DNA of 64,000 nucleotides from Datnioides undecimradiatus (Eukaryota > Chordata > Actinopteri > Lobotiformes > Datnioididae). Both the position numbers and the translations under genes were made by a program. The notes under the pieces were generated by a model. That model ran no database searches and was not told the origin of the DNA. It worked only from the letters and a program-made list of their open reading frames with translations. Below, in pieces: positions 12,961-26,300 of the stretch. The stretch covers positions 10,581,001 through 10,645,000 of the forward strand of contig WARS01000010.1 in assembly GCA_008933995.1 (NCBI GenBank), given 5' to 3'. Numbering within the stretch: the first letter of the stretch is position 1; each line of letters starts with the position of its first letter.

Positions 12961-15900
12961 ACTGGCCACATGCCTAAGGACAACTGCAGTGCTTTGTGTG
13001 GCCTAGCGGGTCTCTTTATACTGGCTTCATGGCCATAGCTGCTAGGAAGACAGTGCCATGATAGCTACAGACAACCGCACAATTATACAACACACTCAGT
13101 CAGTCACTGCAAGGTGGCTTTTTGCAATGCATGAGGCCCTATCAGCTGTGACTTACCAAGGCGCCGGTGTAATTCAATTGTAGGGATGGCCTTGGGTGGT
13201 GCAGAATCAGGGGACATACAACAGCTTATTATCCACCTCTCTGACTGTCTATCAAATTGATAGCTCACTCTTAGTGGCATCTCATTGACATTGTGTTGAA
13301 TGTCCTGTGTCTGCCCTGCTTAATTGAACACAGAATTACCCTATTTGGACACGCTTAGCAGAATGGAGCTTAACGAACGTAGAAAAGAGTAGATGAGATC
13401 AGAGCTGACCTCTGGAACACACTCCATACACAAAAGCCAGAGGCTGCAGTCACAGAGATTATCTAAAGGGGGTGGTATGAACATTTTGTAATCTGTCAAA
13501 TGCTGGCACGACAAAATACATGTAGAAAAACCCAATGGGGCCTTTCCTAATATACTGTGTTATATTATTCATGATTTTTGTGAGTTTTAAGGATTTTGCT
13601 TTAGAATAGATGACATGACCCCACATGTGAGCTTGTTTAGTCGGATCATCGAGGGGTTAAATATTGGGCAGTTGGAATTGGTTTCGTGGCTGATACTGCG
13701 AGGTTAGGAGAAAGTTGACACATCTCAAAGGTTTAAAGCACATTTTCTTTGATGGACACTCATGTCCCTTGATTATTTTCATTGTAAGCAGGGTGAAAGC
13801 AAGGACACGTCAGGAAATGTAATCATCCGCACAAAGGGTGTATGGCTTTGGCAGCGTTTCATCTGCGTAACGCCACGCTGAATGGTGCAACACATATAAC
13901 TCGCCGTCTACAACTGTAGGAGTAATTTCAACATGTTATGTTAATGCTTTTTCATTGGTGGGTAACTGAGGCGTTCGCTTGGATGGTGCATGGATTCATG
14001 GAGTTGAAGGTAGATCACTGCCAGCCACACAACTGGAGAAGTGATGAATTGAGAACTTATGAATACGCTGATTCAAAAATGCTTTAAATCAATATTCTAG
14101 TACATCCGTGAGTCCCTTCACTTGAAGATGATAAATAACTGTCACACATATAGGAATGGGTGCATCCAGGGGACAGTTAACTTACCTCAGCATTCAGAGT
14201 GGGATGAGTTAGCCTAGCTCTTTGCAAAGGTCACCAGGTAAGATCAGCTTTTCACCACCTGTAAGGACTCAAAGGCTCAAAGTATCATGAATACAGACTT
14301 TTTTCATTATATCTTTTCATATCCCAGTCTTGACAAGTACTATGGACCTTTACAGCACCATCTAACCTTTCTTGTACATATGTTTAATATAGAAGATACA
14401 GTAAAACAGGAATTGTACTCAAGGCTCTTTACTTCGATCATGTAAGGAGAATAATACTGGCCATTGCAATGTAACCAGCAGTGATGAAGTTTGAAGTCCC
14501 AATCTTTAATGATTTTCACTTTTTTCAACATCAAGCGTTTTTAAGTGAATTATAATCATTACTGCGTGTCTGAACGACTCTGCTGGTGCTCCCATTCCTG
14601 TGTTGTGAAGTTCTAGGTTGCGCAAGTTAGATGAAAACTGCATCTGTCTATTCAAAATAATTTATATCTGCTATGAGTTGGTGCATGGGGGTCTGCAGCT
14701 GGGTAGCAGCAAAACATTTGCAACGGCTTCCCACTATTTGTTCAAAGATCTCTGCTGCCCTCTGTTGATGGCCATCCAAGGATATCCAAGCAAACAACCC
14801 ATATACAGTGTGTTCATGTTAAACACTATAGGTATAGGACAGAGACTTTAATAATGTGTAATAATGTATTACTTACTAAGTATTTAACTGCAGAATGAAT
14901 ACCATTAGTAATAAACAATTGCTGGATTTCCAGCAGATAATACTGCTGCAGGTCCAGTGTGTAGTCCTGTTTTCAGTCAAACTAAATGTTACAGTTTCCA
15001 TCTAAATATTGTTTTGTATTTTTTGCATATCTCTTTTATTATCCATAATTTTCAAGTAATTTTATATATTTTTTTTCCCCCCCGAGAAATAACAAATGCA
15101 GTCATCTAGATGTCGTGGTTCTAGGCCTCCAGGAGATGGAGCCAAATACTTATTAAAGGAATATATAGATACAGTAGGAAGGAGCTCATGTTCATAAAGC
15201 ACATGATGACACAACCTATTGAAAGTTGGCTTAGTTTACCAAGCTATATTGAACTTTGCAGAATATATATTTTGTGTTTTTGTTTTTTGATTTGGAAAAT
15301 TGCATGAATCCCTGTGCAAAACTGCAATGGGATCAGTTCTTAGACCAAGCTTTAATAGACAGTTACAGCTCTAATTGACTGAAAGGCAGATGGCAGGCAC
15401 ACGAGCACCTGCTTTACATGAAACCTGACAGAACAGCATTCCATTGGCAGCAAAAGAAGCGGCTTCATGCATCATCTCAGGTGCTGTGTATGCGTTTGTG
15501 TGTGCATACACTCCCCACAACAAAGATAGCATTCACCATTTCTGAACAGCAATTACATTTCCCCTAAGAAAATTATCCAGATGGGTTTGAAATATGCAAC
15601 AATTTGTTTGGTCATTAAGATGCCTATTCAGAACTGCTTTTGCTTGTAATTATAACAAACTAGGCAGTATGCCATGCCACTGATGCATTCCCTTTGTGCT
15701 CAGAAGTAATTTTCTTTTCCTAAGGGAAAAAAAGCTGCCTTGTGTTTTTTAATGTTCATCCCACGTCCATAACTACTCGCCAGTGGAGCACTGAAATCAC
15801 TTTAAACCTGGAAGAGTGGCTCCAAGATTGCAACTGCTGCAGAAACTGGTCAGAGAAGCATCTTTGGCCTTGTTCAGACATCCACCGAAAATCCCTTTAA

Positions 15901-17454
15901 TGACATATTCAGTGTTTCCACATTGATTTTAGAAAGTATAGATGGAAAAAAAACAAAAACACATGAAATATGTTTTTGGAAATCAGTTCCAAGCCTTATT
16001 CAAAGGTGCTTTGAAATGGAACTCCAATCAGAATTTCACAGATTCATCTCAGTGTAGACGCTGTGGTGCCACAAGTTGGATTTCAAGGCATCTTGTGCAT
16101 CACTTGCAATGCTACACACAATGATTATGGCCAAGAAAGAGTGACAGGGGCACATCGGAGCAGCCTGATGACAAAAGCCTGTGGACAGACGCCGAAATTA
16201 ATTGTCTGCTGGCACTTTGGGAGGAGGCTTCTGGACAGGCTTAACTAGAAAAAACATATGTGATATGTTTGAAAGGCGCATCACCAGCGAAGTTTATAGA
16301 GACGCCTACGCCGTTACCACAGCAGCTCATACAGATATGACTGCTTACTTGCAAATACTGTCACAGTGAGTTCTCTCGGCAGTCACAGACATACAGCAGT
16401 CGCCATGGTCAGTCTTGCAAATGTCTTTTATTGTTTTGAAGTCGCCACAACACTGCATATCCGAGGGATTTCTGCAGTGAGCCGGCCATCCAGGACAGAT
16501 CCAGTCAGCCATCGCTCTCCCTTCCCTGGGAGAGTGTTTTTATATCCTCCAGCCCCGGCTGCTACTGCATGACAGAGAATGTAATTAGTATAATGTTAAA
16601 CACCTGCCCGGTGCTGCATTCGGGAGCCACTCCCTGTGCCCCTCCCACAGCCGACGCTCAACCACGCCCCGCTACCACAACTACCAAATGTGGACAATCA
16701 GTTTGTTCAATCTGAACAAAGCATTTGTCATGAAATTCCACATGAGGTTGGTAGGTTTGAGATGACATAAATAGATAATATGATAATATCTGGGAAGTGG
16801 TTCTTACATTTTGAAACAAATGGCACCAGGTTTAAATTTGCAATCACTGGAGTCATATTTTCGCTTGCAGTTATGATTTTGATCATTCTGCATTGTTATT
16901 GGTTGAGCTTAATTTCTTTTTTTTATCTTCTTGGGAGTTTTAGAAATCGTGTTTATCATCACTTCTAATGTCAGGGACTCATGGGTACTCTTTGTATGTT
17001 TCGTTAGTAACTAACAGCATTTATTACTTCAGTCAGTTGATCCATAACTTCTCAGTGCAAATTGCAGTTTGGAGTTTGAAGAAACTTGGCAGTTCAGTGT
17101 TATCACACGGTTTTGTAAGTTGGTCCTTGCCTAAAAAGCACAGGTCTTGTTATAGAAGGTGTACGAGACAAAGCAGGTGTCACCACATGTCGAGACCCCA
17201 GGATTCGACTAAGCTTCGCAGTCTTGTGTTCTCTTCACTGGCCCTCGCTCGGCCATGCTGTGACTTGTCTGGCTCGCAAACATGTGACAATCTCTCCTAA
17301 GGTGTGCAACCTGGCTAAACCTGGCCGGGGCCATGCCTTACCCAGACACGCGGCAGTCAAAACTCAGATAATGCGGTTACAAGCTCAAAGATGGACTGAT
17401 GGATGAATAATGTTTAGAATGTACCAGGAGCAGAACAGCATCAGTGTAGATGCC

Positions 17455-17725
17455 TATCATCTATCAATCAGTAAATCTTTATTTATACAGCACACTCTGT
17501 GTAGACACAAATATATACAAAGCGATAAATGACTTTGCAATCAATAAAATACACTGTAGTAAAAAAAAAACAGGAAGTAAGTCAACACTATCAGGAAATT
17601 CATCGAATTTCAATGAGGAAACACCTGAGGCAGGATTAGAAACAAAAACCAATAAGGGGCCCAAGAGAAAATAATGAAATACAAGGTGTACTGAGTCAAA
17701 CAAAACCAAAATAAAAGGTAGTGTA
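17455..17725. repeat. possible dispersed fish repeat with 'ctttatttatacagcac' end
   Basis: AATCTTTATTTATACAGCAC is followed by ATACAAAGCGATAAATGACT and AATCAATAAAATAC, wording common at the ends of abundant teleost interspersed repeats. An A10 run and an A-rich stretch follow. Identification rests on remembered wording only. Confidence 0.35.
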
Positions 17726-20700
17726 ATCAAAGAAAAGCAATCCGGGGGGGAAAAAAATAAAATCTATAACTATAGCTGTAGGTTTCCAGCGTTAGCTTTA
17801 ATAACAATCTCTCTTCATGATTTATTTTAAGTCTGACTTTATTTTGCCACCCATTTCTGACGACTACCTATGTTGTTACATTGGGGTTTCGGTTTCTAAA
17901 GGTCAGTTAATGGAAAAATCAATTCTGCACTCAAGCTGGGTAGCCGAGGCTTTTCAAGTACCCAAATGGACAGTTATGTAATCAATATGTGTTAAAAATA
18001 ACGCTCTTTCAGTTGTGTTTTAGCCACATTAAGCTGATACGCAGGACGTGTTAGGAACCCGGTATCTTGGGCATCTGCTCGTAACTCGTTTTGGGGAAAT
18101 GTTGTGCTTGAAAGGACTATTATAAATAGTCCAGGCACAGGAAAAGAAAAAAAAAAGCCTCAGGTGGCCCGACGGTGCTGTCACATCTCGTCTGCATACC
18201 AATATTTCACCTGCATTATTGATTGCAGTACTTTGCATCTTTTAGTCTTGAGCGGCCACAATAGGCCCATGTTAAACATCATGCATTATGAATCAACATG
18301 AGGCGTTTTTCTCCTGAGCCTGGCAGGGGGCACAAAAACATCCTGAAAAAGGTCTTGAAGTTAGGGCGCCAACCTGCTGTTGGTATGTCTGTGATTATCT
18401 GAGAGCAGCTGTACACCAAACAGGCTGGAATAGAGCTTTTGCAAGCTGGAGCTCGATTGCCTGACGTGAATGTAACCTCTTTGCGTCGGGAAAGAAACAT
18501 TTTCTGTCACTAAACAAATAAAACAAAAAGAACGATAGACAGATGAAGGAATCGATGCTGTTAGCAAAATACAACCTGTAAACCTGGCTGCAGTCACGTC
18601 CTGCAGCTCGTCTGCAGTGTTCCTTCTCTTCTTTAATAGACATCACTTGAACCAATAAAGCTGCAGTAGCCCAATGTTGGTTTACCATCAGTAGTTAACT
18701 GTCATGTATTATTCCATGTGGCATGCAAATGCCTTTCTTACATCAAACAGGATATGTTCTACTTAAGCTCTAATCATGCAGTCACATGTGACTCGGATGA
18801 GCAGAGGAAATTCTCTCTTTCTGCCTAGAAAGCCAGTAGAGACCAGGAGAGAACAGAAGCCCTCTCACTATGTTCCAGGGCTCACCACGGGTCACTGTGG
18901 TAAAAATAGTGGCAAGACATGAAACATAATGCGGATCCACCATTAATGAAATGATGGAATAATAATCACTTCTCACTGGGCACCCGCGTCCCAGCATAGC
19001 AGGTCAAATCCTGAACATTTCCTTTGATTCATCCCACTGGACTGAAAACCAAATTATGTTATGACAAGCAAAGTCATTTCGCAGGAGTGTTTCACATTCA
19101 TTAATACATTTTCATCATCTGTGACGCGTCTATTGCACACATTGTTCTTATATAACATTGGACTGCTATTTGCAACAAACACAAATTCCTTGCAAACGCA
19201 CACTCACTTAGATGAATATACATCATTATTTCTCATGTTAATGCGCTCCACAATCTCATTAACCATCTGGGCGCAGCAATAGATCAAATGTGCTGCCAAA
19301 AAAATTGCAAAAAAAAATGACCAAAATTAAATTTTAGAGCATAAAACACAAGACATTGCCAGCAGTAACCAGTAGCTAGGTGTGATATTGTGAAAAAATA
19401 ACATTTTTAAAGCTGTTTTTGTAACATTAATCATGCCGTCATTAAAAACTGAAAGATAATCAATATGAAAAATGTCTTCTGCACTGTTCCGCTCTGTATG
19501 CTCTGTGGAATCTGCAAACTGTGGCAGGTGACAGAGAGCAGGACAGTCAATAATAATCAGTATAACTACAAAAAGAATTGGATTCATCCCAGCAAAAATC
19601 TTAAAATTTGTGAACACTGTGTCAGAGAGGTATTGATTCAGCTCTTGGTGAGACCTTGGTGGATGTTGCAGTTAAATTGGATGACAGTATTTTCAGAGGT
19701 GATTCGAACAGATGTGGACAAAGCAATGGCTGTCCATGAATTCAGTGGAGTGCAACACAAAAATTCTAAATAATTCACAATGGGGTTGTGGAAGTCAAAA
19801 AGTACATGTTAGTGGAGTTTTTAATGGTTTCAGCCCTTGTCTTTGTCCCTCTCAATACAGCAATACTGTAGAACTGCTGCCAAGCTTGGGAATGCTTCTG
19901 TGCTAACTTGCTAACTCTATGCTGCCGCTCTGTTTTTAGTGAACTACCATGGTACGATAGCAGTTTAAACAGTTAAACGACGAGCATTCATGGAATGTAT
20001 TAACACAATCATTGTATCGATAACATACTGATTGATATTCCCCCGTACAGACAGACATTTGACAAACAAGAGAACAGGAACTTTCTGAGTAATTCCCCTG
20101 GGTATGGTACATATGTTGGAAATACTTCGGGAACTATACATCAGAAATCTGAACAGCAGCGTGTGTGTGAAACACTGCACCAGTGAGCTGGCAGCTGTTA
20201 AGGCTTGAAATCATGTGAAACGACATGAGAAGGGCATTGATTTGAGGTATTGTCATCTCCACAGCTGCCCACTACTCAGCAAGTGCTGTGCTGAAGAACA
20301 GAACATTTTCAGATGAGTGTTTAATTATTAACCACCGAGTTGGGGTATAAATTAAACAGACAACTAAGGGAGATTAAATCAATGCTATATCCCAAAAATA
20401 ACTGTTGCGCTTCGAGTGCCATTTGTCGGGATAAGTATAGCAAACAACATCAAAGAAGCTTTCCTTTAAAGTTGGCTTTTAAAGAAGAAAACAGTCAAAA
20501 ACCCAAAGCTCAAACAAAATGAAAAATCAAAGCAATTAAACTTAAAGAACACAATTATTATTTTTCATTTAAAGTTAAGTTAAGATATAGAGTACAATGC
20601 AACATTTCCAGACCTTAAATGTTCTTAATCTGCATTTATATGACTGCTTTACACTCAATTATGCGGCACTGTGGTGACATGCAAATCACTTCCTGCTTCC

Positions 20701-21029
20701 CACCTCTGTGCACATTTGTCTAAAGCCCAAGTCAGTGGACCACATCTTTGCTGAATTAAGACAGCTTAACATATTCAGGACCAACATGAGTTTTGGTGAC
20801 AAGGCAGCTTTATTTCTATGGTCTTTGGGCAAAGAAAGGTTATTGCAACATTACCAATTGAATAGATACATTAAAAATAAAATAAAAAGGTGACTCACTT
20901 TGTTTGCCCTCTGTTTTTTTTTCGATGACTCTATATGTTCACTGTCCCTCCTTTTTGTCTTTTCTGACGAATCAAAATTATATTATGAACCACGGCTAAA
21001 GAAGAAACAATGCTATGATGACATCCCCA

Positions 21030-21600
21030 ACTAATACACTGACCTGGGCACAATATACATTATATGAGGTGTGATGCACTGCTCCAAGCACTCCCGCCAC
21101 ACACTGAATCATTGGGTTGGTTGTTCTGTAAGGTACCAACTGCAACACCTGGTGGATGTCCACTGTATCAAAACAGGAAGTCATCAGCTTAAATTTCATT
21201 TTGAGGAGGACACAGAAGTTGCCCCAAGACAAATCCAATGAGTAGGGTATGGGGTGAGTGTCAGTTTTCTTGGTGCAACCAAACATTTTTATATTTTGGA
21301 CATGTTGAGTGGGCACTGAGTAACGGTGGAGCTCCCACGTGCCTTTGTGCCACAGTTCGGGTCATTTGCAACATATGTCCTCCATTAGATGCCTCACAAC
21401 AGTGCAGTTGAACTCATTACCCTGACAGACAAATTCACAGTGTACAACCCTGTCAGAGTTAATGAAAAACAGCAAACATGCTCTTGGTGGAGCTCCTGAC
21501 CTGACATGCCTTGTATGATCTTGAAGACCGCAGGCTCGTCCACTGCAGAGACTGTGTGTTTGAGGTTCGTGGAAACAATGCACATGCGTACTTGCAGGAT
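21030..21600 (-). pseudogene. decayed mariner-type transposase fragment, copy 2
   Basis: Minus-strand reading gives HVRSGAPPRACLLFF, then SDRVVHCEFVCQGN, a stop, PELWHKGTWELHRYS, then THPIPYSLDLSWGNF and FKLMTSCFDTVDIHQ. These align in order with mariner transposase blocks (FFDxxGxVHHEFxPxGQTVN, PELWxxxxWxLHHDNAP, HPPYSPDLAPxDFxLFPKLK, FxTVEEIQ). The first catalytic Asp position reads FFI and the second block lacks HHD, so it is inactive. Its plus-strand text near 21350-21420 is alignable with copy 1 near 6060-6130, so the two belong to the same or closely related families. Confidence 0.75.
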
Positions 21601-22068
21601 CACAAATGAGCACCTGCAAGTAGCCACAAAAACAAGTGAAACGCAGGTGCCAAATCTGATCACACAGCACTAAAGCAGAATACTGAATCACAAACTTGAT
21701 GGCTTGCACCTCCTGCATTGGTGTTACTGTGTTGCCTCCATTAAAGCACAACAGGGAGTGTCACAACATTTCGATTGTACCTCATATATATATATAGTTT
21801 TAATTAAACTCAAAAGGCTCTCTTTTTTCACATTGCATACATACAGTGATACGTGAATGAAACCAAATAACTGTACCTGCATTGGTCTTTAGAGGGGTGG
21901 TACAGTACTTCCACCATGAAAACTGCATACGATTTGGATACCTCCCTCCATTCAGTGTGTAGGTCCTCACTAAATCTGTAACATCACAGCAAAACCCTTT
22001 CAGTAACCACAAAGGCAGGTAATGGACTGGAAAATATAGCTTCTTCTTCTTCTTCTTTTTTACATCAT

Positions 22069-22074
22069 TTTATT
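22069..22074 (-). terminator. candidate polyadenylation signal AATAAA for cdh10
   Basis: The plus strand reads TTTATT, which is AATAAA in the sense of the gene, about 800 nt after the stop codon. It is the first canonical hexamer after the stop. No transcript evidence is available here, so use of this site is inferred. Confidence 0.5.
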
Positions 22075-22675
22075 AAGAAAATAGGTATAAAAATATAAAT
22101 ATAAAACAATATGACTCAGCATTCAAACAGCGTGAAGTCAGTGTATGACAGTTTTCCTACAACATACACTTTCCATTACATATTACACCTATATGATGAA
22201 ATGAATTCACAGTTTGACAAATAAACTGCACCAACCACTCACATGAACATTGCTTGTCAAACAAAGATAGCAAATAGTATATAGGATGTCCATCATTAAA
22301 AACACTTTGTACATTTACAGTATTTAATGGAGGTGGCTGGAAAAACCACTTGACTCCTTCCCTACCCCACCCAAACCCAGTCCAGTGCCATTAAACATTG
22401 ATAGTATACAATACTACTATCTCTCAGGTCAATTACAAAACACATTGTCCACACCATTGTTCACAAAAAAAATCCTAAAATTCAAAGGCATCTTTACTGA
22501 TTATGACCAAAAACAGTAAAACTTTGAGAATTATACTGTATCTCCATTAATGAGAAAATGCAACTCAGTTCAAGTCTTAATTTCCATTTTAGCATCCGCA
22601 AGGGGGACTGCAGGAGTTTGAGTTTGAACGCGTGTTCGTGTGTGCGTGCGCACGCATGTGTATGAGAATCAAATA

Positions 22676-22818
22676 GACTACTAGTTAACTAGCGAGCTAG
22701 CTAGCAAACTAGACAGATAAACAGATAGATAGCTTGATAGATAGGTAGACAGACAGTCAACTAGCTGATTAGCTAACTAACTAGACAAACAGCTGTCTGG
22801 CTAGCTAGCTAGAGAAAC
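22676..22818. repeat. degenerate CTAG/GATA tetranucleotide tract in the cdh10 3' UTR
   Basis: Irregular mixture of CTAG, GCTA, GATA and ACAG words over about 140 bp. No perfect array, but clearly low complexity. In the gene's sense it lies just after the stop codon. Confidence 0.8.
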
Positions 22819-22870
22819 AGACAGAAAGAAAATGGGCTTGAAAAAAAAAGAGAGACTGTCATGGTTCTGT

Positions 22871-23361
22871 CTAGGTCTCTCTGTCAGGGCTCTTCCCTAT
22901 GTACATCTCTGCCAGCTTCTTGAACTGTGGTCCCCAGTTGCTGAGGTAATCGTAATCATGGTCCCCTTCAGTGGCAGCTGACTCCAGTGAACTGAGGGAT
23001 TCTGCCAGTGACCCACTGCCCTCATAAGCATACGTGGCCAGGGAGTCATAGGGGGGCGCTGTGGGATCTGAATCGTTCTCTTGAAGCCTCCCGTTAATGA
23101 AATCCCTGACATCCGTGTTATCCTTTATAGGTGATGTCCTCCGAAAGGGAAACAGCATTTCGGGAATGATGTCCCTGCGTAGCTTGTTAGCATCCATCAC
23201 CTCTGGGTTGCGCAGTGTGCCAATATCAAAGGCCTGAGTGTCCTCCTCTCCACCCCCTTCATCGTTGTAGCTGACAACGTTGTCTCTGACATCCTCTTTG
23301 GAGATGATCAGAGGCTCCTTCTTCCTCTGTCTCCTCAGGGCAGCAAACAGCACCACGATCA
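22871..23361 (-). CDS. cdh10: cdh10 exon 12: end of membrane helix, cytoplasmic tail and stop
   Basis: 491 coding nt. Acceptor TTTTTGTGTAG before 23361; the split codon restores ATG (Met617) after IILL. It encodes the helix end IVVLFAAL, the basic stop-transfer RRQRKK (626-631), the juxtamembrane p120-catenin region around [10 protein letters not shown] (648-657), and the beta-catenin-binding region from [17 protein letters not shown] (715-731) through the serine cluster [11 protein letters not shown] to [12 protein letters not shown]. The stop codon is TAG at 22871-22873. The last residues, IGKSPDRET, differ from the GGGESDKDS-type ending of mammals. Confidence 0.95.
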
Positions 23362-26300
23362 CTACACAAAAACAGTGGGAAATACAGAGAGAGAAAGCTC
23401 AGCATAAGATGTGTGCCTCCTAACATGTGTCATGCATTAAAGAGCACAGGGGAGCAAAAGCGCAGAGGGGAGACACATTTGCTACCAGTGATAAATCCCC
23501 AACACTGCCTCAGGCATTCGCCTTCTATTATTAAAGATTCAGTGAAAAAGCTTTTTCTTTCTTTTTCCCTTGAACGGCACATTCACTGTAAAACGCGCGG
23601 CGGTTGGAGAATCCTTTTTTTTTCTCATTCCAGCACACAGCCTCATATCTCATCTGCTTCATACTTTTTCAGCAGGAAAAGACAATCAGGGATTGCAGAG
23701 TGAGCATGTTTCCGGAGAGTGGCACTGTGGTAGAAAGTTTTTAAATAAACCCATAATTCTTCAGAAAAAATAGGAAGCAATCGCTCATTTAGGACAAGTG
23801 CAAATCTGCTCTACCTGTGCCCCTTTCCGTCTCCTTCCTTTCCCTTTTTTGTCCTAACAGCAGGTACTGTAGTTGTCGACTTGCCTCCTACCTGGGTGTT
23901 AATTACAATGCCTTCAACATGGGTTGGATGGGGGTGGAGGTGGCTGTTTATAAAGGTTCTTTACGAACATTTGCGACTGACCAGTGCCATGTTTTTAGAC
24001 GGCGCAGAGGGCTGCAACAAGGAAGACCAGATAGGGCGAGCCGTTCCAGCTCAGCGCCCGCCTGTCGGAGTCAAGCAGAGGTGAATGAGACAGTCTGTCA
24101 GGGGGGTTCAAGCGCGAAAAGCGTCAGATAATGAGCAGATGTCATGATATTTTGCTCAAGAGGAGAGCAGGGAGTTTAACCTTCAGTACACTCGATATGG
24201 GAGAAAGGATCTGCCCGCCGCCAGAAACAGAATCTCAAATTTGGAGTTAAAATAAGCAGATGGAGGAAAAGCTGGTCAATACTAATTTGCTTGTATCACT
24301 GGTTTAGTCAGGGTGAAGATCAAATAACGCAGCAGACACCAAAACAAGCGATTGTGACTGGAGGAAGGGGCCTCAAACTCAACTCAACGGTCCACACACG
24401 CAGGCATTCTGAGGACAGTTTTGTTGCTTATTTTAAAACGCGCTGCCCTCATTCTACCTTCACAAGGTCTACTGAGTCAAATATACTCCTCACCATGCTT
24501 GGCCAAGCGAGGTGAAGTTCAATGACAGTTGAAACCTATTACTTATATATATGCCCTCAACCATAAGCACTACACATTTCTGCTGTTTGCTGGGTGAACC
24601 GATATGCACTGTTGCTATTGTGCCCTGTATGCTGTTACATGCTGCATTAGAGGGCTGAAGTGGTGCTTTTGGATGTCATGAAGTAACATGCGACCCACTT
24701 TAGCAGAGAAATACACAGTGCATTTTGTTAAGTGGGCTTATTTGCTAATGAATGGAGCTTAGAGCCACTATTTTCTGAGGGAGAAGTGCCGTATAAAACA
24801 GAATATGCAAAGTTACCTGTCTTTGATTCGACCTGCTTCAATTGCTAATGATTGTTGACACATTAAAAGGAACCTAACATAACCTCCTGTCTCACTTTGC
24901 AACAGGACCATTTTATCAATGACACATTTAAGATTTGTGTCTTTGACCTTTGGGCCAGACTGCAGACTGCTGCATTCTTATTTTTGGTAACATTTTATTT
25001 ATTGTTGTTTGGTGGTTTTTTTTATTTTGTTTTGTTTTCTTCCTCATCCATGTGGGTGCTCGGCAGCACACGCTTGAGCAAAGCGAACCAGTCTGGAACA
25101 TGTTAGTTTGTTGGCCATTGCACACTGAATTGGCTGCAGCATAAAGCATTTGAAAGCGAGTCCTGCCTAAGAGCTAATTTTGCATATTGTTTTTGTTTGT
25201 CACACTATGAACCAAAGTAATAATAATAACACTATTTAAAAATACTGTTAATATATTACTAAGCATCCAAACTGGGTGCATTTTCATGATAGTGCTATAT
25301 TCTACTGGGTTACTAACCTTTTGCTAGAACAAGACTGCTTCTGCTTCTGTTTTCCACATTAATCACAGACTGGCGAGCATGCTGACTATTTCAACCTGAG
25401 TCATGTAGCTTTAGTCACAGTCTTTAGTCTTCAAGTGAATGCTTAAGACCCCAAGAATTAGCCAGAAAGCCTTAGAAGTCTGCTGGCCATGGAGCTTTCG
25501 ACCGATTCCTGACGGTATGGCCGCTAGGTTGTCAATTGTCATCACAGCTAGAAACATCGATGGCCTCTGGCAAGAAATGAACCGCCTGATTTGGTCATTT
25601 CTGTGTGAGATCTAACAATGCGGTTACGCTTTGCTGGAATGGACAATTTAACCAATATAGCAACAGTAACTAAGCAAAGTGTGTAGGGTCATTCAACAGT
25701 TTTGGTGTGTTTTCAAGGCAAGGCCAACAGTGCCTTTTTGATTAAGCGAGATATAAATGAAACTGACTTGACTTGAGTGGGAAAAAAGTATGCAGAAACA
25801 GAATTTGCAATCAGAGCTGAACAAAGAAACAAAACATCGCAAGAATGACAAGAGGGTTCAAAAGCACATGGGCACACATGCTCACACACGAGGGGACTTA
25901 CTGAGGAGTATAATGACACAGAGCAGTATGGCCACCAGAGCTCCAGTTGTGAGGCCATCTGAGAAGGGCAGGACCTCGGGGTTACACGACTGCATGTTTC
26001 CACGGCTGTCACAGGCACACACGCGCACGATCAGCGTACTGGTGCTGCTCTGAATCGGGTAGTCATTGTCTGAGATCACTACGGGCAGGAAATACATGCT
26101 CATCTCGCGCCGGCTGAAACCCCCCCTCAGCGTCAGGATATTGGCAGTGTTATCTGTGGAAAGATGCAAATGGGCAAAGCTTGTCAGCGAGGAGATGTTT
26201 CACTTAGCCAAACGATCTTCGAGGAGAGAATTCCTTTTACTTTGTTTCCGGTGACAGACAGCTCGTAATAACGCCGCGCCGCCTTTAAGAATCACCGGCC

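Larger units (their letters stand above)
6350..21029. other. downstream flank between the two mariner fossils, no gene recognised
   Basis: About 14.7 kb without a supportable gene. It includes an A15 run near 6747, microsatellites, possible dispersed repeats near 11336-11480 and 17455-17725, and non-repetitive stretches rich in homeodomain-type words (about 9060-9360 and 9680-10060). All ORFs are under 110 codons and look like chance. Confidence 0.6.
22045..22870 (-). other. cdh10: probable 3' UTR of cdh10
   Basis: The stretch after the TAG at 22871 is AT-rich and contains no further ORF of interest. The first AATAAA in the sense of the gene is at 22069-22074, with an ATTAAA variant upstream at about 22323-22328. 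Cleavage would fall near 22045-22060, at a TTC microsatellite on the plus strand. The UTR also contains a degenerate CTAG/GATA tetranucleotide tract (about 22676-22818). The end point is inferred; longer alternative UTRs are possible. Confidence 0.55.

Noticed and set aside
25882..26169. Start of exon 11 at a TTG at 26169
   Set aside because: The codons before 26153 are intronic; the acceptor CCACAG and family phase place the exon start at 26153.
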